Assembly (NCBI RefSeq): GCF_001643375.1
Contig: NZ_LSHB01000009.1
Span: 19,993 to 83,992, forward strand
Origin: Chryseobacterium sp. FP211-J200
Lineage (GTDB): Bacteria > Bacteroidota > Bacteroidia > Flavobacteriales > Weeksellaceae
Length of the DNA: 64,000 bases
Reading direction: 5' to 3'
The translations under genes were made by a program, and so were the position numbers. Of the stretch, positions 8,474-16,609 are shown one piece after another. The notes below the pieces were generated by a model. It made no database searches. It was given only the letters and a program-made list of their open reading frames with translations, and was not told where the DNA came from. Each line of letters starts with the position of its first letter. Position 1 is the first letter of the stretch.

Positions 8474-9568
8474 ATGGAAAAGTCTACAATAACGCTGACG
8501 CGCAAAATTCAACTGGTGATAGATGTTCCAGTCGACAGTAAAAGCGAAATGTGGGAAAAACTTTACCGGTATCAGAACCGCTGTTTCCGGGCGGCTAATC
8601 TGATTGTTTCACATCTGTATGTTCAGGAAATGATCAAGGATTTCTTTTACCTCACCGAAGAAATCCAATATAAGTTAGCTGATGAAAAAAAGGATGAAAT
8701 GGGAATCTTCGACCGTTCGAAAACAAACACCACAGCACGTCTAGTCTTTGACAAATTCAAAGGAGAAATCCCCACAGACATTCTGGGATGCCTGAACAAT
8801 ACGATACAATCTACCTTTTCCAAAAACAAAGCCGACTACTGGCAGGGCTCAAAATCACTACAGAATTTTAAAAAAGACATTCCCATTCCCCTTCCGGTGA
8901 AATGCATCAGCAAAATGAAGTATGATCCGGAAAAGAAAGCGTTCACTTTCAATATGTTTGCGATTCCGGTCAAAACCTATTTAGGGAGAGATTTCTCTGA
9001 TAAACATTTAATTCTGGAACGCCTTTTAAGAGAAGAGATCAAGCTGTGCAACTCACAGGTACAGCTGAAAGGCGGTAAGATCTTTTGGCTGGCCGTCTTT
9101 GAATTTGAAAAGGAAGACCACGGTTTAAAACCCGAAATCATTGCTGAAGCTTCTTTGTCATTAGAACATCCGATTGTGGTAAAAGCCAACAATGTGCGGA
9201 TGGCTATCGGCTCGAAAGAGGAATTCCTCTACCGCAGGCTGGCGATACAGGCCAGTAATAAAAGGATCAGAGGCGGAGCCGCTTATTCCCGTTCCGGACA
9301 CGGAACCAAACGCAAACAGAAGGCATTGCACAAAACTGAGGATCTGGAAAACAGTTTTGTCAGTCACCATCTTCATCTGTACAGCCGGCAGTTGATTGAT
9401 TTCTGCATCCGGCAGCAGGCGGGCACCCTGATTCTCAAAGATCAGGAAGACAAAATAGGGATTGCAAAAGAACAGGAGTTTGTACTTCGCAACTGGAGTT
9501 ATTATGAATTGCAGGCCAAAATAAAATACAAAGCAGAAAAGGCCGGTATCGAATTGATCATCGGATAG
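8474..9568 (+). CDS. Nuclease-dead, C-terminally shortened Cas12f/TnpB-family protein (dCas12f)
   Basis: This is a 364-residue protein; the in-frame ATG at 8474, 1 nt after the sigma stop, is the natural start. An IPIPLPVK stretch near residue 135 and the block from ~265 onward (SGHGTKRKQK, then IDFCIRQQAGT, then NWSYYELQAKI) follow remembered Cas12f1 sequences closely. The RuvC-I strand, normally GIDVG, reads LSLEHP (Asp replaced, Glu231). The RuvC-II strand, normally MENL, reads LKDQ (Glu replaced by Lys322). The protein stops at GIELIIG, before the zinc finger and the RuvC-III Asp. It should bind guide RNA and DNA but not cut. The coupled sigma gene points to RNA-guided transcription initiation. 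An inactive transposon TnpB is the alternative; no TnpA or IS605 ends are seen. Confidence 0.85.
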   Translation: MEKSTITLTRKIQLVIDVPVDSKSEMWEKLYRYQNRCFRAANLIVSHLYVQEMIKDFFYLTEEIQYKLADEKKDEMGIFDRSKTNTTARLVFDKFKGEIPTDILGCLNNTIQSTFSKNKADYWQGSKSLQNFKKDIPIPLPVKCISKMKYDPEKKAFTFNMFAIPVKTYLGRDFSDKHLILERLLREEIKLCNSQVQLKGGKIFWLAVFEFEKEDHGLKPEIIAEASLSLEHPIVVKANNVRMAIGSKEEFLYRRLAIQASNKRIRGGAAYSRSGHGTKRKQKALHKTEDLENSFVSHHLHLYSRQLIDFCIRQQAGTLILKDQEDKIGIAKEQEFVLRNWSYYELQAKIKYKAEKAGIELIIG

Positions 9569-9569
9569 C

Positions 9570-9690
9570 TAAAAAAATGAGGGTGCTTGTAAACCCGTAG
9601 GGTGAGGTTTTGAACACTCACTAAATACTGGAAAATGAAACTTTTTTCCGGTGTATACAACGGCGTGGGTTTCTTTTTTTTCAAAAATTA
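9570..9690 (+). ncRNA. Structured region after dCas12f, candidate guide/crRNA-like RNA
   Basis: Immediately after the dCas12f stop are GGGT (9581-9584) with ACCC (9593-9596), GTGAG (9602-9606) with CTCAC (9617-9621), and ACTGGAAAA (9627-9635) with TTTTCCGGT (9644-9652). The segment ATGAAAC at 9635-9641 resembles the AUGAAAC/GUGAAC-like 3' end of CRISPR and Cas12f repeats. The bases from 9642 on could then be a guide. A T8 run at 9674-9681 could terminate transcription. I see no second repeat copy. An ordinary 3' UTR with a terminator is the competing reading. Confidence 0.42.
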
Positions 9691-9751
9691 AGAAAGCATA
9701 ACCAAAAAATCAAATTGCAATAGGAGAATCCTACATCATCAAAGGTGTCAT

Positions 9752-9835
9752 CAATCAATCCAGCGTGATTGATTGCTTCCCTGCTTCCTTGAATTCTTGC
9801 TTTCTTGAAGTCTTGAATTCTTGTTTCCTTAATTG
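9752..9835. repeat. Inverted repeat plus 8-bp tandem repeats between dCas12f and mob
   Basis: CAATCAATC (9752-9760) and GATTGATTG (9767-9775) form a perfect 9-bp stem with a 6-nt loop. From 9788 the tetranucleotide CTTG recurs every 8 bp (9788, 9796, 9804, 9812, 9820), followed by CTTA at 9828. CTTGAATT occurs at both 9788 and 9812. The region lies just past the 3' end of the relaxase gene. Its role is unknown: protein-binding repeats or slippage-prone sequence. Confidence 0.5.
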
Positions 9836-9876
9836 CCATCAATCAAAAGAAATCACTCTGCAATACGTAGTGGTTA

Positions 9877-11037
9877 TTAGAGTCTTTTTCTCTTTCTTTT
9901 ATTTTGAATTGGAATATCCTCAGCCTCATAATTTGTACTGTTGTTACCGAATTGCAACAGAGAGAAAAGCTGATTTGTCATTCCAGTATCTTTAAAAATC
10001 TCATTGAAGGCTGAAAATGGAACCGTATTTTCTTGTGAAATTTTCTGTGCTATTTTTTCCATTTCCGATATCAGCTTTTGCTTATCTGTTCTATCTAGGT
10101 GTGGATTTCTGAATCGTGAAAATTTGATTTCCCTCTCAACAATGTTAATAACAGAATCCAGATATTTTTTCTTTTCTGAAGCAAAAACGGTAGGGTTGGT
10201 CAATAATACAGCGTTTTTGTTTTTGGATAAATGTACCTGCTTTTTTAAATCATCAACCTTTGTATTGAGCTCAGTAATTTGTTTTGATTTGGATTCCAAT
10301 TCCGTTTTATTTTTTAGAATTGTGCTTTTGTAAGTTCGAAATGCTTTTTCATAATTTTCAATGGTCTTGTCAGTCTTAATTTTTTTAAAACCTAGAAAAT
10401 CATTTTCCTTGACAACCAGCTCCTCCGATTTCTTCGAACCCATTTCAGATTTCATTAGGTCATACCTTTCTTCCAAAACTTTGAGATCTTCTTCCTTCTG
10501 CTGAATCTTAAACTCAATGGCTTCCAATCTTCCTCTGGAACCAGAAATCCCTCTTTCCATATTGAGGCATTCAGCTGTCAGATCCTGCATTTTTGAATAA
10601 TGAAAGGATTGGTGTTTGAGTGTTTTGCCAGTATTCAAATCCTGCCAGTCAGCTATCAAATGAGCATGGTAATTTGGTTTCCATTCTTTCGTGTCTTTAT
10701 CAGTGTGTCCTTCATCTTTGTGAATGGCGATCTGAAATACACGGATGCTCAATTCTTCTTCCAGTCTCTTTGCTAAGTTTTGAAGTTCCAGCATCGTTGT
10801 ATCTTCTTTGATCACGACAACCGCTTCCCGAACAGGCATTGCATTCTTCTGTAATTTTCTTCCGGACTTTTCTTTGCAATACGCTTCGATCTTTTGAATC
10901 CTGTCAGCTATTCTCTGTTCCATCCAGTATTCATTTCTTGGCGTCAGGTCTTTCCGGATGTAATCAAAAGTTTTCTTCCTGAAATTGTGGGTTTCAGAAT
11001 CGGACTTAACAACTTTGAAATTAATAGAGGTCTTCAT
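9877..11037 (-). CDS. MobV-family relaxase
   Basis: This 386-residue protein has the MobV/Pre relaxase motifs: an IHKDEGH segment near residue 106 (HxDE) and NYHAHLI near residue 122 (HxH metal ligands). The N-terminal block around residues 50-100 carries the PVREAVVVI strand typical of the family. The C-terminal half (~170-270) is coiled-coil. The enzyme nicks oriT and stays attached to the 5' end during mobilization by a helper conjugation machine. It is encoded by the same strand and in the same order as in NBU-type elements (int, xis-like, VapE-like, primase, mob). Confidence 0.88.
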   Translation of the reverse strand: MKTSINFKVVKSDSETHNFRKKTFDYIRKDLTPRNEYWMEQRIADRIQKIEAYCKEKSGRKLQKNAMPVREAVVVIKEDTTMLELQNLAKRLEEELSIRVFQIAIHKDEGHTDKDTKEWKPNYHAHLIADWQDLNTGKTLKHQSFHYSKMQDLTAECLNMERGISGSRGRLEAIEFKIQQKEEDLKVLEERYDLMKSEMGSKKSEELVVKENDFLGFKKIKTDKTIENYEKAFRTYKSTILKNKTELESKSKQITELNTKVDDLKKQVHLSKNKNAVLLTNPTVFASEKKKYLDSVINIVEREIKFSRFRNPHLDRTDKQKLISEMEKIAQKISQENTVPFSAFNEIFKDTGMTNQLFSLLQFGNNSTNYEAEDIPIQNKRKRKRL

Positions 11038-11198
11038 TGCTTTTACATCTTTAAAGTTTTACACTTTTATTGTTTTATGCTTTTAAATTTTCGCTGAAGA
11101 TTGCTGTAGTTATATTACGCAGCAATAATTTTTACCTGTGTTTATTTTACACACCTTGGATGAAAATGACAGTGTCCTTTACACTGGTAAATAGAACC

Positions 11199-11304
11199 AA
11201 CCTGATATTATTTTACTCAGGTTAAAAGCCTCGCAGAGCGTATTAGAAACTTTGTTGGGAGGCACGACCTTCAAAGTTGCGAATGCGCTCCTAACTTCTG
11301 CGGG
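11199..11304. other. Large imperfect inverted repeats between primase and mob, candidate oriT
   Basis: AACCTGA and TCAGGTT form a 7-bp inverted repeat near 11199-11223. A much larger nested structure follows. GAGCGTATT (11236-11244) pairs with AATGCGCTC (11282-11290) with one GT pair. AACTTTG (11248-11254) pairs with CAAAGTT (11272-11278), and AGG (11260-11262) with CCT (11268-11270). CGCA and TGCG flank it at 11232 and 11299. The position just upstream of the relaxase gene is where mobilizable elements keep oriT. A structured RNA is the other possibility. Confidence 0.5.
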
Positions 11305-11332
11305 TAGTAGGTAAAAAATACAGCACGCCTTA

Positions 11333-12316
11333 TCAGCGTTTCCTTTTAAAACCATTTGAATTTTTGATTTTCGGCTCCTGATTTACTGCTTTCATTTTAT
11401 TAGGTTCCTGTGATTGTTCAGATTGTTTTCCTGCCTTATTTGATACATTATTTTTCATTCTGTGTATCAAAAATTCGTTGAGATCTTTATGGTTTGAATA
11501 GAAACTGGCATGGTCTTTTGCTGCCGGAAAAGATCTTATGATCTCAGACCTGCATTTAATTCCCGCATTATCGTTGTCCAGAAAAAGATGGATGTCAGGA
11601 TAGTTTTTCAGATGTTCGATGGATTTGTTTAAAAGAGCAATGGAATTCATTACAAGGATATCTCCTACAAAAGACTTCTGCATTTCAATAAAAGACAAGG
11701 CATCCATAAAACCTTCAAAAACGGCTACGCCTCTGATATCCCTATTTTGAATATTTGATTTATCCTGACCATTGCTGTTGAGATCTATTATGGAAACATC
11801 CTTTTTCAATAATGAACCTTTGTAAAAAGCATTACGCAATTCAAAACCGCCAGATAAGTTCTCAAAACCAATGGTGTAGAGTTTCTTACTTCCGATGGTA
11901 AATCGTACTTCTTTTATATGATCATAGACTTTGGGACTTAATCCACGTCCCTGCAAATATTGTTTTAGGTTTGGATTCTGGAGATCCAGTATTTCATCTA
12001 TTGTGTAATTTGGTTCTGACTTTTTAATCTGTGCTTGCTGATGAAAAGAAGAAAAATTTTGCTTTTGCGCCCAGTCCAGAACTTCATTGACCGAAGCATT
12101 TAGATATTTCTTCATAAAGTCGGTGTTATTCCCACCGACACCTTCTGAATGGAGATACCAGGCATTAATTCTTTTTTCCAATTTGAAAGAGGCTTGGGAT
12201 TCGCTGGCAAAGGGGTTGAGATACCAAGCTTCTTTTTCATTTTGTTTCGTGGGAAGGTGTCCGAGAGAAAGGAGGACTTCTTCCAGCGATATGCTGTTAA
12301 ATTGTTTACAGTTCAT
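11333..12316 (-). CDS. Toprim-domain primase-like protein of the mobile element
   Basis: This 327-residue protein has a CHC2-like N-terminal region without the zinc-binding cysteines (residues ~1-65, with NPFASESQASFK and GVGGNNTDFM) and a Toprim core. The core contains VFEGFMDALSF near residue 200, giving the catalytic Glu, and HLFLDNDNAG near residue 245, giving the DxD acids. It is the counterpart of the primase (prmN1) of NBU elements, which supports replication after transfer. The C-terminus from ~290 is low-complexity and basic. Confidence 0.85.
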   Translation of the reverse strand: MNCKQFNSISLEEVLLSLGHLPTKQNEKEAWYLNPFASESQASFKLEKRINAWYLHSEGVGGNNTDFMKKYLNASVNEVLDWAQKQNFSSFHQQAQIKKSEPNYTIDEILDLQNPNLKQYLQGRGLSPKVYDHIKEVRFTIGSKKLYTIGFENLSGGFELRNAFYKGSLLKKDVSIIDLNSNGQDKSNIQNRDIRGVAVFEGFMDALSFIEMQKSFVGDILVMNSIALLNKSIEHLKNYPDIHLFLDNDNAGIKCRSEIIRSFPAAKDHASFYSNHKDLNEFLIHRMKNNVSNKAGKQSEQSQEPNKMKAVNQEPKIKNSNGFKRKR

Positions 12317-12339
12317 TTTTTCTATGTTTTTAATTAAAA

Positions 12340-12520
12340 TACTTACCTAGTTACCGATCTGTTGATCATCAAATAAATAATCCTCTTTTTGCGACTACCT
12401 TGATCTACCTACTTACCCAATTTATTATTGAGGTAACTTAGGTAGGTTTGGATTTATCTACTTACCTAATTAAAACATTCACATTGTGTCACTTAAAGCT
12501 ATTAGGTAGGTTGGTAGAAT
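12340..12520. repeat. Iteron-like TACTTACCTA repeats between VapE-like gene and primase
   Basis: Copies of ACTTACC(TA) occur in direct orientation at 12341, 12411 and 12460, with inverted copies (TAGGTAGGT/TTAGGTAGG) near 12439 and 12502. ATCTAC precedes several copies. The clustering of one 9-10-bp word in both orientations, next to replication genes, suggests a binding array or a replication origin of the excised element. Confidence 0.5.
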
Positions 12521-12532
12521 AATTCTGTCTAA

Positions 12533-13699
12533 TTATTTTATGGTCTTCAATCGAATGAGATAACCGTAGATCTGTCTTTGTGGATGTTTAACTCTTGGAA
12601 ATTTGAAAGAGGATAAAGCTCTCCCGATCTTTAAATGATTCAAACGGACACCGTGAGAATTCAGATCGATCATCACTTCTGTCGCAGTCATAAATTCTTC
12701 AAGATTATCGGAGGGTTCGTAGAACTTGTTCACGATCTCCTGTTCCAGGGTCATTTGTGTAAATCGTTCATTGCGTTTTTCATTCTCCAGAATATCTGTT
12801 ACAGACAGTTCCGGATTATAATTTTTCCTTTTAAAAGCTTTGTAGTAAGCCTGCGCCCAAACTTTATCAATATTGATCTCTGACGAATAAATGAAGTTGA
12901 TCTTCTCGGTCACTTCAAAAATGATCCACCTTACACTTCCCGAATCATCGGTTAAAAAATCTGTTTTATTGGTAGATCCCACAAAGCTGCAGATCCGCTC
13001 CAGATATTCTGATTTCCTTGCGTAAGGCAATCTCTCGTTAATATGCGTTTTGGAGATATAAGCCTTTAGTGAATTGATGTCTGCTTTAGCCAAAACTGAC
13101 AATTCATCCAGATTGATGATCAGATTCTTGCACAATTTGATCCTGCTGTCTTTGTCCAGACCAATGTCTTCAGAAATATAATTCATCAGTTTTTCAGGAA
13201 TAAAAAACCTTAAATAGGTTGATTTTCCGCTATTCTGGATGGCATTCGCAAGAACCAGACAATGTTTGTTTATCTTTTCTTTTTCCAAAGCACAGAGTAC
13301 CGCTCTGGTAAACCATTTTTCGGTGTGATAGAAAAATGAAGCGTCATCATTGGTTTTCACATAAGAACAAAGCTTCCTGATATGATCTTCACCATCCCAA
13401 TCTTCCAGACTTTTAAAATATTCTGAAATGGGATCATACTGTTCGATCAAATGACTTCTGACCAGGATCTCCAGTTTATTGATCGGGATATCAATTCCTG
13501 ACTGAATAAGTTCGATAAACAATGAGTTCAAATTTAGATCTGACCATTTTTTATCTGAACTCAATTTGATCTCAAACTCCAGAGATATAGTATTAAACCG
13601 AATGGAATATTTAGAATTGAGATAATTCAATGCCCGGTCAAAGATCGTTTTAGTTTCTGTACCGGTTTGATACAGCGTTTTATTCTCTTCCATAAACAT
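12533..13699 (-). CDS. VapE/VirE-type P-loop protein of the mobile element
   Basis: This 388-residue protein resembles virulence-associated E proteins. An LEDWDGEDHI motif near residue 95 comes before the ATPase core. The Walker A is QNSGKST near residue 157, and a NLDEL segment near residue 195 fits Walker B. VapE proteins are helicase-like ATPases common in phages, satellites and NBU/CTn elements, where they accompany primases. The ATG three codons in (13693) is an equally good start. It precedes the primase on the same strand, with the repeat array between them. Confidence 0.82.
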   Translation of the reverse strand: MFMEENKTLYQTGTETKTIFDRALNYLNSKYSIRFNTISLEFEIKLSSDKKWSDLNLNSLFIELIQSGIDIPINKLEILVRSHLIEQYDPISEYFKSLEDWDGEDHIRKLCSYVKTNDDASFFYHTEKWFTRAVLCALEKEKINKHCLVLANAIQNSGKSTYLRFFIPEKLMNYISEDIGLDKDSRIKLCKNLIINLDELSVLAKADINSLKAYISKTHINERLPYARKSEYLERICSFVGSTNKTDFLTDDSGSVRWIIFEVTEKINFIYSSEINIDKVWAQAYYKAFKRKNYNPELSVTDILENEKRNERFTQMTLEQEIVNKFYEPSDNLEEFMTATEVMIDLNSHGVRLNHLKIGRALSSFKFPRVKHPQRQIYGYLIRLKTIK

Positions 13700-13767
13700 T
13701 TGGGATTGTGGAAACGGAACATATAATTTTTATATCTGAGCTCTACTTCCAGGTAAAACAAACATCT

Positions 13768-13797
13768 AAAACCTGACTGCTGCCACAGTCAGGTTTT
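13768..13797 (-). terminator. Strong terminator after the excisionase-like gene
   Basis: AAAACCTGACTG (13768-13779) and CAGTCAGGTTTT (13786-13797) form a perfect 12-bp stem around a 6-nt loop. The A-run before it and T-run after it make it able to work in both directions. The stem includes the first bases of the stop codon of the 13796-14077 gene. Confidence 0.85.
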
Positions 13798-14077
13798 ATT
13801 TTTTGCGTAAAGAAAATTCTATGGCTTCCTGTTGAATTTCATCATTTGATTTATGGCTGTTTTTCAACAACCATTCATCAATTTTAGTTCGTTCAAAAAA
13901 AAGAACTTTCCCATTAGGTTTAGAAAAAGGAAGACTGTTGGTATGAACTAATTTATAGATATAGGATTTTTTAAATCCTGTATAATCTGAAAGTTCTTCA
14001 ACATTAAGAATAGATTTGAGACCGACAATATGCTTTTCAATTCGGTTCAGCTTGTGAAGGATGATTTCGTTTTCCAT
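13796..14077 (-). CDS. Excisionase-like HTH protein
   Basis: This 93-residue protein has a winged-helix HTH_17/AlpA-type core (residues ~22-70): SVEELSDYTGFKKSYIY-like helices, then a LPFSKPNGKVLFF wing and an IDEWL helix. Such proteins act as directionality factors or as regulators of excision in Bacteroidetes elements (orf2x of NBU1). It precedes the VapE-like gene in the same direction, with a terminator between them, so the two may be transcribed separately. Confidence 0.82.
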   Translation of the reverse strand: MENEIILHKLNRIEKHIVGLKSILNVEELSDYTGFKKSYIYKLVHTNSLPFSKPNGKVLFFERTKIDEWLLKNSHKSNDEIQQEAIEFSLRKK

Positions 14078-14201
14078 TGCTTTACTATTTTAAAATTTGT
14101 GTGGCAAAGGAAAACAAATGACAATGTCATTAAAATACTCGGATAGTCAAAACGCCTTTTAATAAAGGGTTTTACAGTATAGAATTTGAATATGATCGAT
14201 T

Positions 14202-15002
14202 TTACAAAACGAAATTGGTGTATGCACTGTTTAAACTGCCATACGGAATTTGAGAAATTTCTCCTTTCTCATACTTTACGAAGTTTGCTATAATGAAGTT
14301 CATTAAGCTCCTTCTTTTTGCTCTCTCGAATTTGATGTCGCCTCCTTCCAGAATTGAATGTAACAACGAAAATAATTCGGTATAGGTAATTACATTTTTA
14401 CCAGATGTCCCAACCCATCTAATTTTATTCTCGACTTCTTTTCCTTTCAATAGATCTTCAAGATCACCCAATGAACTCTCCTCAATATTTTTAGTATTTG
14501 ATCTGATGATCTCGTCAATTTCGGACAATGTTATTTTTCGGATCGAAATACTTTGATTGACAAAATTCTTGATCTCAGGCAGAAGCGCAGATTCAAATTT
14601 TTTCGTCCAAATCAATCTTCCAAGCATCACAGCACCAACCACTAAATAGAATAGGATGGACAGACGATAGAAGAACAGTACATATTGATTGGAAATCGAT
14701 ATATCTTTCAACATCATCAGTAAAATACCAAAATAAATACTGTAGATGAAAATTCTAGGCCTTTCGATCCTCGCGATCCACCAATCACGATCGAGGCAGA
14801 AAAAATAATAAAGGATCCATTTTACATTTACTCGACAGAACGGATAGAGAATAAAAATGATCGAAATAAGGAAGATGCTTTTTAATAAATAAACCCTGAA
14901 ATTTTCAGGAATTAAATAAACGCCCAACAAAATTATTACTGAGATAATAAATGCCAGCAGAATTAATAGGGATGGTCTACTTTCTATATTTTTTTTCATC
15001 AT
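14202..15002 (-). CDS. Membrane protein of unknown function
   Basis: This 266-residue protein is not recognised. Four hydrophobic segments are visible (roughly residues 10-30, 38-55, 85-100 and 107-127), followed by a soluble ~140-residue C-terminal domain that looks cytoplasmic and contains acidic helices. It lies between the excisionase-like gene and the HipBST set inside the mobile element, so it is cargo. A defence or exclusion role is possible but nothing in the sequence shows it. Confidence 0.65.
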   Translation of the reverse strand: MMKKNIESRPSLLILLAFIISVIILLGVYLIPENFRVYLLKSIFLISIIFILYPFCRVNVKWILYYFFCLDRDWWIARIERPRIFIYSIYFGILLMMLKDISISNQYVLFFYRLSILFYLVVGAVMLGRLIWTKKFESALLPEIKNFVNQSISIRKITLSEIDEIIRSNTKNIEESSLGDLEDLLKGKEVENKIRWVGTSGKNVITYTELFSLLHSILEGGDIKFERAKRRSLMNFIIANFVKYEKGEISQIPYGSLNSAYTNFVL

Positions 15003-15081
15003 AACTCAATATCAAATGACACAAAAAAACAGTTTATTAAAAAACGCATATAGCTCTAGGTGTAGAATGGGGTATAAAAAA

Positions 15082-16029
15082 TTAACTGTTTTTGAATAAT
15101 TGAAATCTATAATTTAGTAGATCTTTATATATCATTTTGTTTTCCTGCATGAGGAAAGATATATCAATCAAATCCATCATCTTTTTTTCAGCCTTTATAA
15201 ACCTATTGAAAATGTTTGCAATTTGTTTGTCAGACAATCCGAATTTTAATCCTAAGTTAATGAAATCAGCTTTTGTCAATCTACTTTTCTTTCCTCCGAT
15301 CGTCAATGCTGTTTCTTCTTTATCTTCCGGTAAATGAAGCTGGACATTCAGCAGATCATAAGCAGGTGAAAACACCCAATTTTCACCTTGTAAGATCATA
15401 GAGAAATTCTTCAGGTGCATATCATTATTCCCTGTGATATAACTGAAAATAACCACTTCATAAAGTCGTAAAACATCAAGTAAAGTATTAGAAGAATACT
15501 CATTCACAGCTTTGCCAACTTTCTCCATGGAACTTTTATACTTGTCAGATGCCTCCGTTATCTGAAACATATCCAACATATGTATTTTCCCGTTAGATGC
15601 TGTTCTGTCAATTCTTTTTGTGATGTACGAAAGCTCTCCCGATTTTAATCTTATCAGTGAAGACACCACGGTCTGAATTCTTGATAACTCTGCCAACCGC
15701 ATTGTCAGATGTTCGTTTTCCGGCATTTGAGGGAAAGCCATATTCTGAGGTTTCAGGATGTAATTACCTCCTAAAGCTTCCAGAACTGTCAACCTTCCCT
15801 TAGTCCCATCTTCTAGTTTTTCTTTCGTGAAGTTTAAAGACAATTTTGGTTGGACGCCTGGTACCGAAATAGATGTTTCTATAACCTCCTTAGCTAAAAT
15901 TTCCATTTCGCTTAAAGAATAGTTAAGCACTGGAGCTGTAGCGGTTCCGAAAATTATCTTACTGCATTTCGGATGAAAGTCAACTTCATTGTCTTTCAAC
16001 AGTTGATAACAAAAAAGACACTTATTCAT
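15082..16029 (-). CDS. hipT: HipT-type Ser/Thr kinase toxin (split HipA)
   Basis: This 315-residue HipA-like kinase lacks the N-terminal subdomain, which is encoded by the preceding gene. A small Cys/His cluster (CLFC...HPKC) begins the protein. An SISVPGVQPKLSL glycine-rich loop near residues 53-65 includes the SIS autophosphorylation motif known from HipT. ITKRIDR follows near residue 135, and the GNNDMHLKNFS catalytic loop near 205 and PAYDLLN metal-binding segment near 225 are present. HipT phosphorylates a tRNA synthetase (TrpS in E. coli). The 8-bp overlap with hipS and the hipB-hipS-hipT order support a tripartite HipBST system that stabilises the element or aborts infection. Confidence 0.88.
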   Translation of the reverse strand: MNKCLFCYQLLKDNEVDFHPKCSKIIFGTATAPVLNYSLSEMEILAKEVIETSISVPGVQPKLSLNFTKEKLEDGTKGRLTVLEALGGNYILKPQNMAFPQMPENEHLTMRLAELSRIQTVVSSLIRLKSGELSYITKRIDRTASNGKIHMLDMFQITEASDKYKSSMEKVGKAVNEYSSNTLLDVLRLYEVVIFSYITGNNDMHLKNFSMILQGENWVFSPAYDLLNVQLHLPEDKEETALTIGGKKSRLTKADFINLGLKFGLSDKQIANIFNRFIKAEKKMMDLIDISFLMQENKMIYKDLLNYRFQLFKNS

Positions 16030-16357
16030 CTGTAGATAGATCTAAAGGTTCAACACTGACCGCTCCTATACAGTTTTTACAGCAAGCTAAAAGCAAGCCC
16101 ATACGGTCGTTTTTATTGATTTTCCAGTTATCTGACGCAATGTCCAATAGCCAGCCTTCTGGAATCAACCCTTCAAAAAAAGGAAATAATCTTCTGTCCC
16201 TGTAAATATTGTCCTTTACAGGCATAGAAAATGTAAGGAATTGTGTTGGATATTCTTCAATATAAGAGGGCTGATATGCGAATGTATATTCACCATCATC
16301 AGTTTCTGAAACGATTCCTGCAAAAATATCTTTATAAAAAACCTTGCCCTGTCTCAT
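16022..16357 (-). CDS. hipS: HipS-type protein (HipA N-terminal subdomain), likely antitoxin
   Basis: This 111-residue protein corresponds to the N-subdomain 1 of HipA. It has a GKVFYKDIFAGIVSE opening strand pair, a FSMPV strand, the FFEGLIPEGW motif near residue 60 and a DRMGLLLACC helix. In HipBST systems HipS neutralises HipT. It overlaps hipB by 4 bp (ATGA) and hipT by 8 bp, so all three proteins should be made together. Confidence 0.87.
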   Translation of the reverse strand: MRQGKVFYKDIFAGIVSETDDGEYTFAYQPSYIEEYPTQFLTFSMPVKDNIYRDRRLFPFFEGLIPEGWLLDIASDNWKINKNDRMGLLLACCKNCIGAVSVEPLDLSTDE

Positions 16358-16566
16358 TCTTCAACTTCTTTATTATTCATTGGTATAAGTTTACTACCAA
16401 ACATCAGAAGCACCTGATTCACCTTTGCTAAACTCAGATTATCTTTTCCCTGTTCTATTTTACGAACTACTGTAAGTGCAACGCCAGTTCTATCAGCAAA
16501 TTCCTCTTGTGTCAAATTTGCTTCTTTGCGTTTTTTCTTTACAAAATTTGAAAGATTGGTATACAT
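16354..16566 (-). CDS. hipB: HipB-type HTH repressor
   Basis: This 70-residue single-domain XRE protein has the helix-turn-helix at residues ~15-50 (LTQEEFADRTGVALTVVRKIEQG), and a conserved FGSKL strand near the end closes the dimer as in HipB. It should bind the operators upstream and repress the hipBST operon, and may add DNA-binding to the HipS-HipT complex. It overlaps hipS by 4 bp. Confidence 0.87.
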   Translation of the reverse strand: MYTNLSNFVKKKRKEANLTQEEFADRTGVALTVVRKIEQGKDNLSLAKVNQVLLMFGSKLIPMNNKEVEE

Positions 16567-16609
16567 AGCTATATGCTTTTACATCGATTATTAAGTAAAG
16601 TTATAAAAA

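Noticed and set aside
9580..9690. A CRISPR array after the Cas12f-like gene
   Set aside because: Only one repeat-like segment is visible. No second repeat and no regular spacers were found, so it is reported only as a candidate guide RNA.
9765..9995. Short plus-strand ORF over the 8-bp repeats
   Set aside because: Its sequence comes from the tandem repeat and from the antisense strand of the relaxase gene.
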